A model generated the notes under the pieces. It saw nothing but the letters and a program-made list of their open reading frames with translations. It did no database searches and was not told the DNA's origin. A stretch of 64,000 nt of DNA from JBBROS01 sp963792675 (GTDB taxonomy: Bacteria > Pseudomonadota > Alphaproteobacteria > Acetobacterales > Acetobacteraceae). Positions 1 through 5,803 of this stretch are shown in pieces. How positions within the stretch are numbered: the first letter of the stretch is position 1; each line of letters opens with the position of its first letter. The position numbers were made by a program, and so were the translations under genes. The stretch is taken from assembly GCA_963792675.1 (NCBI GenBank), contig CAWBWT010000002.1, positions 1,116,001 through 1,180,000 of the forward strand. Reading direction: 5' to 3'.

Positions 1-132
1 CTGGGCACGCGGTCGCAGCGCTATTCGATGGTGGTGGAGAACGGGGTCGCGACCAGCGTCAACGTCGAGGGCAGTATTTTCGACCACGAAGCGAGCTCGG
101 CCAAGCGGCTGCGCGCCGACGCCGCGGCCTGA
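1..132 (+). CDS. Peroxiredoxin, C-terminal fragment (5' end outside window)
   Basis: Only the last 43 codons are present, ending in TGA at 130-132. The fragment contains the pattern G-x-R-S-x-R-Y followed by a V-V-x-N-G-V stretch and N-V-E-G, which is typical of the C-terminal part of Prx5-type (AhpC/TSA, redoxin) thiol peroxidases that reduce hydroperoxides in the cytoplasm. The catalytic cysteine region lies upstream of the window, so enzyme class and activity cannot be confirmed. The next gene starts 4 bases after this stop, so the two are probably co-transcribed. Confidence 0.75.
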   Translation: MGTRSQRYSMVVENGVATSVNVEGSIFDHEASSAKRLRADAAA

Positions 133-136
133 TGCG

Positions 137-520
137 GTGACGGCGTTCACGCTGCCCGCGGCGGTTGATGCCGCCGCGGGGGGTCCGGAGCCGGTGTACC
201 GCGTCCACGTGTTCTGCTGCACCAATCGGCGGCCGGACACGCATTGGCGGGGCAGCTGCGGCGAGAAGGGCAGCCGAGCGCTGTGCGACTACATGTGCCG
301 GCTCGGCATGACGTTGGGGGTGCGGCGGATCCGCATCAACCACGCCGGCTGCTTGAACGTTTGCGAACATGGGCCGGTGATGGTCGTGTATCCCGACGGC
401 GTCTGGTATCGCTACGAGACCGAGGCGGACGTCGAGGAGATCCTGCGTTCGCACGTGATGGGCGGCGTCACGGTGCAGCGCCTGGCGCTCAGCATTGACC
501 CGGCGACGATCCATGGCTGA
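137..520 (+). CDS. Thioredoxin-like [2Fe-2S] ferredoxin family protein
   Basis: 127-aa protein starting at a GTG. It carries the cysteine arrangement of thioredoxin-fold [2Fe-2S] ferredoxins: a Cys in V-F-C-C-T-N, another in R-G-S-C-G, and a close pair in G-C-L-N-V-C-E-H-G, followed by P-V-M-V-V-Y-P-D-G-V-W-Y. This family holds a 2Fe-2S cluster and acts in cytoplasmic electron transfer; the partner is unknown. It follows the peroxiredoxin fragment by 4 bases and its stop overlaps an ATG of the next reading frame, so the first three genes look like one transcription unit. A redox role with the peroxiredoxin is inference. Confidence 0.85.
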   Translation: MTAFTLPAAVDAAAGGPEPVYRVHVFCCTNRRPDTHWRGSCGEKGSRALCDYMCRLGMTLGVRRIRINHAGCLNVCEHGPVMVVYPDGVWYRYETEADVEEILRSHVMGGVTVQRLALSIDPATIHG

Positions 521-551
521 AGGCTGCTTGCACACGACCAAGGAGAACGCC

Positions 552-1613
552 GTGATCCGCCATCTCGCCCGCATGTTCAACGACCGCGACGGCAGCCTGC
601 GGGGGCCGGTGGTCGGCATCTATGTCCTGCTGGGGCTCGGCAACCTGGCGGCTTGGGTGTGGGCGGTGCTGGTGTTCCGGGACCAGCCGGTACTGCTGGG
701 CACGGCGCTGCTGGCGTATGGGTTCGGGCTGCGGCATGCGGTCGACGCGGACCACATCGCGTCGATCGACAACGTGACGCGCAAGCTGATGCAGGAGGGC
801 AAGCGGCCGATCTCGGTCGGGCTGTTCTTCGCGCTGGGCCATTCGGCGATCGTGGTGATGGTGGCGGCGGCGATCGCGGCGTCGACGTCGGCGCTGCAGG
901 GACAGTTCGAACAGTTCCGCGACGTCGGCGGCCTGGTCGCGACCGGGGTGTCGTCGTCGTTCCTGTTCATCATCGCGGCGATCAACCTGACGGTGCTGAT
1001 CGGCGTGTGGCGCACCTATCGGCATGTGCGGGCGGGCGGCGCGTTCCAGGAAGCGGATCTCGACATCCTGCTGAACCAGCGGGGGCTGCTGGCGCGGCTG
1101 TTTCGGCCGCTGTTCCGGCTGATCACGCGAAGCTGGCACATGTTCCCGCTGGGCTTCCTGTTCGGGCTCGGCTTCGACACGGCGACCGAGATCAGCGTGC
1201 TCGGGATCTCGGCGACGCAGGCGGCGCACGGGGTGTCGATCTGGTCGATCATGGTATTCCCGGCGTTGTTCGCGGCCGGCATGACGCTGGTCGACACCAC
1301 GGACGGCATCCTGATGCTGGGCGCCTATGACTGGGCGTTCATCAAGCCGATGCGGAAGCTGTACTACAACCTGACGATCACGTCGGTGTCGGTTGTGGTG
1401 GCGGTCGTGGTAGGCGCGATCGAGAGCCTTGGCCTGGTCAATGCGCATTTGCGGCTGGAGGGCTCGTTCTGGAGCGGCGTCGACCTGTTAAAGGACAACT
1501 TCAACAGCTTGGGGTTCGTCATCGTCGGGTTGTTCGCGGCGAGCTGGGCGGTGTCGGCGATGATCTACCGGGTGAAGCGGCTCGACGAGGTCGAGGTTCG
1601 GGTGTCGCGCTAG
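552..1613 (+). CDS. Nickel/cobalt permease of the NiCoT (HoxN/NixA) family
   Basis: Polytopic inner-membrane transporter of about 353 aa for high-affinity uptake of Ni2+ or Co2+. The diagnostic helix-II signature R-H-A-V-D-A-D-H-I is at residues 61-69. Further family motifs are F-A-L-G-H-S, L-G-F-D-T-A-T-E and D-T-T-D-G. The GTG at 552 was chosen because an AGGAG sequence at 541-545 sits 6 bases upstream. An in-frame ATG at 513 and TTG at 495 would add residues without transmembrane character. Metal preference cannot be read from the sequence; no hydrogenase, urease or B12 gene is nearby. Confidence 0.9.
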   Translation: MIRHLARMFNDRDGSLRGPVVGIYVLLGLGNLAAWVWAVLVFRDQPVLLGTALLAYGFGLRHAVDADHIASIDNVTRKLMQEGKRPISVGLFFALGHSAIVVMVAAAIAASTSALQGQFEQFRDVGGLVATGVSSSFLFIIAAINLTVLIGVWRTYRHVRAGGAFQEADLDILLNQRGLLARLFRPLFRLITRSWHMFPLGFLFGLGFDTATEISVLGISATQAAHGVSIWSIMVFPALFAAGMTLVDTTDGILMLGAYDWAFIKPMRKLYYNLTITSVSVVVAVVVGAIESLGLVNAHLRLEGSFWSGVDLLKDNFNSLGFVIVGLFAASWAVSAMIYRVKRLDEVEVRVSR

Positions 1614-1616
1614 GCC

Positions 1617-1638
1617 GGCGCCGGGTTGTGCCGGCGCC
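1617..1638 (+). terminator. GC-rich hairpin after the Ni/Co permease
   Basis: Perfect 8-bp stem (GGCGCCGG with CCGGCGCC) around a 6-base loop, 4 bases after the permease stop and between two convergent genes. It has no following T-run, so intrinsic termination is uncertain. Confidence 0.35.
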
Positions 1639-1732
1639 CGAGCCACCGCCCAGGTTCAGCGAAGCCCAGCATGTGCGCTCCCTTGGTGGGCGTGCGACTG
1701 CGGCGCGCGGCGGTTGCCGGTCAACGTCCCGT

Positions 1733-2758
1733 TCAGGCAGCAATCGAGAGCGCCTCGGTCGGGCGGATGCTGCCGACGACGACGCCTGCGACGTTCCGTA
1801 GGACCGGCGCCAGGAAGGGCTGCAGCTCATTTTGCTGCGCGTCGCTGAAACATCGGAGCGAAGACAACAGCGTGGCCATGGCCAGCTCAGCGGCCCGGGC
1901 CGCCCCATCCTCGATCTTGAGGGCGATGCCGTAGCCCAATCCGGGCAATGCTGCGGCGTAAACACCTTCGGCGCCCGTCTTCACACGCACCGCGTCGCCC
2001 GCCTTTCGCATGCATTCCGTCACGAACGAGCCGGTGCCGGAGACGTAGAACGGCTCGGCCGCCATCGCCGTCATCAACTGCCCGGCAGCTCGCGCACGCT
2101 CACGGCCGAGGCCGGCCGTGTCGACCAGGCGCGCCATGCCGCGGGCAAGGCCCCTGAGCGGGATGGCGTAGCTCGGGATGCCGCAGCCGTCGCACCCGCA
2201 CGGTGCGGATGCCAGATCGACCCCGGTCATCTCCGCCAACGCGGCGCCGACCCGGCGCTGGACCGGGTGCTCCGGCTGGATGTAACCGCGCGGATCCTCG
2301 CCGAGGTGGACGGCGGTGCAGACGAAGCCGGTGTGCTTGCCCGAGCAGTTGTTGTGCATCGACGAGGGATTGCCGCCGCTGCGGATCAGATCGGCGCTGG
2401 CCGCCCCGTCCGAGGGTGCATGGGCGCCGCACTCGAGCACCTCCGGACCCATCCCGAAGCGGGCGAGCCAGGCCCGGACCGCGCCCACATGCAGCGCCTC
2501 GCCGCGGTGGGAGGCGCAGGCGAGGGCCAGCTCCTTTTGGCTGAGCCCGAGCGCATCGGCCGCGCCGCTCTCGATCAGGGGCAACGCCTGCAGCGGCTTG
2601 ACCGCCGAGCGCGGGAACACGGGCGCGTCGATCGCTCCCGATGCCGCGACAACGCGCCCGGCGGCGTCGGTGATGGCGAAGGCACCCCGATGCCGGCTTT
2701 CGATGGTTGGCCCACGAAGGACCTCGACGAGGACGGGATCAGTGATTTGACTGGACAT
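1733..2758 (-). CDS. ReAV-type (rhizobial class) L-asparaginase
   Basis: 341-aa enzyme predicted to hydrolyse asparagine to aspartate and ammonia. It matches the Rhizobium etli AnsA/ReAV class, unrelated to E. coli asparaginases. Features seen: Ser51-x-x-Lys54 in R-S-A-V-K-P, Ser83 in A-S-H-R-G-E, the metal-site motif N-N-C138-S-G-K141-H, a Cys-rich A-P-C-G-C-D-G-C-G segment at 186-193, and Lys260. In the characterised family these correspond to two Ser-Lys tandems and a Zn site formed by Cys, Lys and Cys. The ATG at 2758 was chosen because conserved sequence begins there; the frame stays open upstream but codes low-complexity Arg-rich sequence. It is convergent with the permease gene. Confidence 0.88.
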   Translation of the reverse strand: MSSQITDPVLVEVLRGPTIESRHRGAFAITDAAGRVVAASGAIDAPVFPRSAVKPLQALPLIESGAADALGLSQKELALACASHRGEALHVGAVRAWLARFGMGPEVLECGAHAPSDGAASADLIRSGGNPSSMHNNCSGKHTGFVCTAVHLGEDPRGYIQPEHPVQRRVGAALAEMTGVDLASAPCGCDGCGIPSYAIPLRGLARGMARLVDTAGLGRERARAAGQLMTAMAAEPFYVSGTGSFVTECMRKAGDAVRVKTGAEGVYAAALPGLGYGIALKIEDGAARAAELAMATLLSSLRCFSDAQQNELQPFLAPVLRNVAGVVVGSIRPTEALSIAA

Positions 2759-2949
2759 CGAAATCGCATAGCAGGCGCGGACGGTCCTGCCGAGGGGATG
2801 AACGCCTGCTTCTCGGCGGGTACATCGGCGCAGTGTCCCGATGCCCCGTCGTGAGCGGCAGCGGCATTTCGCTGCGTCGCGAGGCCGCCCGGCTCGCGAA
2901 GCGGCTTCGATCAGACCGAAGCCGTTCGGCGGGCGCGGGCGGCCCCGCC

Positions 2950-3162
2950 TCAGGCGTGGGTGGCGAGACCCGCGATCGCCCCGGTGAAGTGCGGGAACGG
3001 TCCCGGCTTCAGTCCGTTGCCGCAATAGAGTTCGTAATCTGCGGCCATTGCCGTCGCACTGACAGCGACCACGGCGGTGGCGGCTAGCGTCATTCCGGCG
3101 CCCGAAACGAGCGCCAGTTCCGACGACGACAAAGGCCGTGCCGCGGTCTCATTCACAACCAT
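2950..3162 (-). CDS. Small peptide with bacteriocin-type leader (candidate precursor)
   Basis: 70-aa protein. An AAGGAG ribosome binding site sits 7 bases before the ATG at 3162; a closer out-of-frame ATG stops after four codons. Residues 11-23 read L-S-S-S-E-L-A-L-V-S-G-A-G, resembling the leader of class II bacteriocins and related double-glycine peptides, although the final pair is G-A/A-G rather than G-G. It is followed by a hydrophobic Ala/Val/Thr-rich stretch (about 24-41) and a tail with one Cys at residue 47. It is divergent from the 49-aa peptide gene, sharing a 257-bp promoter region. No family is recognised; being an exporter substrate is inference from the leader and the adjacent peptidase transporter. 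Confidence 0.55.
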   Translation of the reverse strand: MVVNETAARPLSSSELALVSGAGMTLAATAVVAVSATAMAADYELYCGNGLKPGPFPHFTGAIAGLATHA

Positions 3163-3240
3163 ACCATGTCTCCTTCATGCGGTCGGGCCGGTTCATCCGC
3201 CCGACGGTCGATGTTCAACAGCAAACCTTCGGCTACGCGA

Positions 3241-3256
3241 TGTGACGTTGCTCACT
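3241..3256. promoter_or_regulatory. CRP-like palindrome 1
   Basis: TGTGA-N6-TCACT lies in the divergent region between the two leader-peptide genes. It matches the CRP/FNR-superfamily consensus TGTGA-N6-TCACA at nine of ten positions. It could serve either promoter; the regulator is not in the window. Confidence 0.4.
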
Positions 3257-3296
3257 ACTTGCAAGGTCAAGAAGCGGCCAAGAAACGAAACCGGCT

Positions 3297-3312
3297 TGTG
3301 ACATCCATCACG
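3297..3312. promoter_or_regulatory. CRP-like palindrome 2
   Basis: TGTGA-N6-TCACG begins 56 bases after the first site and 123 bases before the 49-aa peptide start. Two near-consensus sites in one 257-bp intergenic region are more convincing than either alone. Confidence 0.4.
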
Positions 3313-3419
3313 GTGACGCCCGGGGGTGGCCGGGCATCGTTCCGGCGCGGCGGCAGTCCATGCCTGCCGCGACGCGAGGCCTCGGGCCCCGCGCCTCCTC
3401 ATCAATGGGAGACGAAACC

Positions 3420-3569
3420 ATGGCTGACCACGATAACACTGTCGAAGCGGCCGACGACGAGCTGCCGGAGCCGATCCAGCTTACGCCGGATCAGATCGCC
3501 GAGGTGGCGGGCGGAGCCGTCGTCGCGGCGGTGATCCTCCGCAAGGGCCTGCCGCAAGCTTCGAGCTGA
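3420..3569 (+). CDS. 49-aa double-glycine leader peptide (candidate exported precursor)
   Basis: A GGGAGA Shine-Dalgarno at 3407-3412 sits 7 bases before the ATG, which decides this start over an upstream in-frame ATG. The acidic N-terminal half ends in Q-L-T-P-D-Q-I-A-E-V-A-G-G (residues 20-32), a clear double-glycine leader with the usual hydrophobic positions before the G-G. Cleavage after Gly32 would release a 17-aa core, A-V-V-A-A-V-I-L-R-K-G-L-P-Q-A-S-S. That core has no Cys, so no lanthionine can form in it. It is the first gene of a same-strand run that includes HlyD, a C39-peptidase ABC exporter and a LanC-like protein, so a cleaved, exported substrate is the best reading. Confidence 0.65.
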   Translation: MADHDNTVEAADDELPEPIQLTPDQIAEVAGGAVVAAVILRKGLPQASS

Positions 3570-3655
3570 CCGCTGCACGGCCCCACTCCAAGGCGCGGGC
3601 GTCATCCGGGGATCGTCCGGGCGCCCGCGGCCCAGCTCATGACCGGAGAACACCG

Positions 3656-4246
3656 ATGATCGAGCCACCAGCGGGGAACGAGACGCCAGCGGGGAACGAG
3701 ACGCGTGGCAAGCCGGGCGGCCAGCTGCTGTGCCCGAGCTCGCAGCCGCAGGCCAATGCCCGCATTTTCGGCATGAAGCGCGAGACCGCGGACGGTGACC
3801 GTATCGGGTACTTCGACACTGCGATCCCGGCGACCGCAGCGGCGCTGGCGCTGCCGGCCCCCGCCTTGCCGACCGAGGCGTTCCGCCTCGCGGCGCCGTG
3901 CGCCGAGCACGGCTGCTCCCACTTCGACGGCGCTCACTGCCAGCTCGGTCAGCGCATCGCGGGCATGTTGCGGCCGGTGGTCCGCGGGCTGCCGCACTGT
4001 GCCATCCGCGCCACCTGCCGCTGGTTCCGCGAGCACGGCAAGCCGATCTGCCTGCGTTGCCCGCAGGTGGTCACCGATATTCGCGAGATCACCGGCTTTC
4101 AACGTGAGCTGGCGGGGATCGAGCCGATCGAGCTCGGTGGTGCGTCGGGACGATGTGACGCCACGCACAACGCCCGTGGGGTCGTTCCGGTAGAGGATCG
4201 TGGGCGCGGCGAATCGACGCCGCGCGCATGGGAGAGCCGAACATGA
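3656..4246 (+). CDS. Uncharacterised cysteine-rich protein in peptide-export cluster
   Basis: 196-aa soluble protein; GGAGAA at 3645-3650 precedes the ATG by 5 bases. Eight Cys fall in an ordered pattern: C26 in L-L-C-P-S-S; C82-x4-C87-x7-C95 around H-F-D-G; C115-x5-C121 in C-R-W-F; and C132-x2-C135 in C-L-R-C-P-Q-V-V-T. This looks like a metal or Fe-S site, or two disulfide/zinc units. From memory, similar short proteins occur in cyanobacteria and are sometimes mislabelled as nitrogen-fixation proteins; I could not verify that, and no function is assigned. Residues after about 145 look poorly ordered. The N-terminus holds a duplicated P-A-G-N-E-T. Its stop overlaps the next gene's start (ATGA), so the two are translationally coupled. 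Confidence 0.6.
   Translation: MIEPPAGNETPAGNETRGKPGGQLLCPSSQPQANARIFGMKRETADGDRIGYFDTAIPATAAALALPAPALPTEAFRLAAPCAEHGCSHFDGAHCQLGQRIAGMLRPVVRGLPHCAIRATCRWFREHGKPICLRCPQVVTDIREITGFQRELAGIEPIELGGASGRCDATHNARGVVPVEDRGRGESTPRAWESRT
3668..3703 (+). repeat. 18-bp perfect tandem duplication
   Basis: Two identical 18-base copies (3668-3685 and 3686-3703) sit at the 5' end of the Cys-rich gene and encode the doubled P-A-G-N-E-T. The unit is a multiple of three, so the frame is kept. Confidence 0.9.
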
Positions 4247-4476
4247 ACGAAGCCATGATCGAGCTGGGCACCGTGGTGCCCGTGCTCGAACTGGGCACCG
4301 TGGTGCCCTTGTCCGAGTGGTCGCGGGTTGCCGGCGGGCTGAACCCGCAGCCCGAACCGCCCGGCCGCTTGCAGCCGCCGATGCTGCTCGAAGTGCTGCT
4401 GGTGCAGCAGCTCCGAGCGGTGGCGGGTGGGCTCAATCCGCAGCCGCTGCCGCCGCTCGCGCGGCTGCGCGCATGA
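4243..4476 (+). CDS. 77-aa peptide with nested repeats (VAGGLNPQPxPP twice)
   Basis: GGAGAG at 4231-4236 precedes the ATG at 4243 by 6 bases and decides this start over the in-frame ATG at 4228. Two repeat types are nested. A 9-residue unit E-L-G-T-V-V-P-x-x occurs in tandem at 7-24, reflected in a nearly identical 27-bp DNA unit. The motif V-A-G-G-L-N-P-Q-P-x-P-P occurs at 29-40 and 60-71. There are no Cys. Each G-G lies where a C39 peptidase could cut, which would release Pro-rich pieces beginning L-N-P-Q-P. No family assigned. It overlaps the preceding Cys-rich gene by ATGA and lies 76 bases before hlyD. It may be a multi-core precursor or an accessory protein. Confidence 0.55.
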   Translation: MNEAMIELGTVVPVLELGTVVPLSEWSRVAGGLNPQPEPPGRLQPPMLLEVLLVQQLRAVAGGLNPQPLPPLARLRA

Positions 4477-4552
4477 CCGGGTCGGTCCGGGCCCGCTTGG
4501 GCGGGCCTGGGCCGGCCCTCCCGATTCTCCAGCCGATCGAGGGCGCGGCCGC

Positions 4553-5803
4553 ATGACATCAACCCCGCTATTCCGCCCTCAGGCCATGAAGCACTGCAGC
4601 GACGACACGCTGGCGGGCGTGCCGCTGCCCGCTGCCCCGCCGGCGGCGGTGCTGACGTGGTCGCTGGTGGCCTGCGTGGCGTTCGGCCTCGGCTTTGCCG
4701 CACTGGCCAGCTATGCCCGCAAGGAACGCGTCGTGGGCTATCTGGCGCCGTCGTCGGGCGTTGCCCGGGTGGCGGCCACCCGGAGCGGCCGGATCACCGA
4801 GGTGCACATCCACGACGGGGAGCGCGTCGAGGCCGGTGCGCCGCTCGTCACGGTTCAGACGGGATCGTTGGATGATCGCGGCGCCGATGTCGACGGCGCG
4901 GTGCTGGCCGCCCTGCAGCGTCAGCGCGACCGAGTGGTCGAGCAGGTCGATCTCGAGCACGCGCATCTCGTGCAGGCGCAGGCGCGCACCGCGGACCGGC
5001 TCGCCAACCTCGCGATCGAGCTCGGCGCCTTGCAGGCCGAGCTGCGCCTGCAGTCGCGGCGGGCGCAGAGCACGGAACGGCAGGTGGAGGCGACGCGCGG
5101 CTTGGTCGCGACCGGCAACATGTCGCGGGTCGAGTTCCAACGTCGCGAGGACACGGCGCTGGCGCAGCAGCAGGCCGGCATCGGGCTCGCCCGCGAGGTG
5201 GCCGGCAAGCAGGGTGAGATCGAGGCAGAGCGGCACGCGCTCGCCGCAATGCCGGACGAGACCGCCGCCCGGGTCGCCGCGATGCGGGCGCAGGTGGCCG
5301 AGATCGAGACCCGGATCGCCGCGACGCAAGGGCAGCGCGCCACCTTGCTGCGGGCGCCGATCGCCGGCCGGGTCTCGGCGCTGCAGGCGCGGGCCGGACA
5401 GGCCGTCGATCCCGCCATTCCGCTGTTGGCGATTGTGCCGGAGGGCGATGACCTGCGCGCCGAACTGCTGGTGCCGGCCCGCGCGATCGGCGAGATCCGG
5501 GCCGGACAGCGCGTTCGCGTCGGCTACGACGCATTCCCAGCCGCGCGGTTCGGGCTGCACGCCGGCCGCATCGACATCGTTTCGACGGCCTTGCTGCGGC
5601 CGGCGGAGATCGTCGGGCCCGTCCTGGCCGGCGGCCCGAGCTACCGGGTGACGGCAACGCTCGACCGCCAGGTGGTGGGGGCTGGCGCGACGGCGCTGCC
5701 GCTGTCGCCCGATATGACCTTATCGGCGGAGATCGTGATCGATCGCCGGTCGCTGCTCGATTGGCTGCTGTCGCCGCTGCGCGACCCCGCGCGAGCGAGC
5801 TGA
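4553..5803 (+). CDS. HlyD-family membrane-fusion subunit of the peptide exporter
   Basis: 416-aa periplasmic adaptor for the adjacent ABC exporter. A single N-terminal transmembrane segment lies at about residues 33-52, followed by R-K-E-R-V-V-G-Y-L-A-P-S-S-G, the beta-barrel/lipoyl start typical of CvaA-type adaptors in bacteriocin export. A long Gln/Ala/Glu-rich alpha-helical hairpin (about 110-265) follows, then L-L-R-A-P-I-A-G-R-V-S, the second lipoyl half. The ATG at 4553 was taken because upstream in-frame sequence is low-complexity. The stop shares one base with the start of the ABC gene (TGATG), so the pair is translationally coupled. Any outer-membrane partner is encoded elsewhere. 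Confidence 0.85.
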   Translation: MTSTPLFRPQAMKHCSDDTLAGVPLPAAPPAAVLTWSLVACVAFGLGFAALASYARKERVVGYLAPSSGVARVAATRSGRITEVHIHDGERVEAGAPLVTVQTGSLDDRGADVDGAVLAALQRQRDRVVEQVDLEHAHLVQAQARTADRLANLAIELGALQAELRLQSRRAQSTERQVEATRGLVATGNMSRVEFQRREDTALAQQQAGIGLAREVAGKQGEIEAERHALAAMPDETAARVAAMRAQVAEIETRIAATQGQRATLLRAPIAGRVSALQARAGQAVDPAIPLLAIVPEGDDLRAELLVPARAIGEIRAGQRVRVGYDAFPAARFGLHAGRIDIVSTALLRPAEIVGPVLAGGPSYRVTATLDRQVVGAGATALPLSPDMTLSAEIVIDRRSLLDWLLSPLRDPARAS

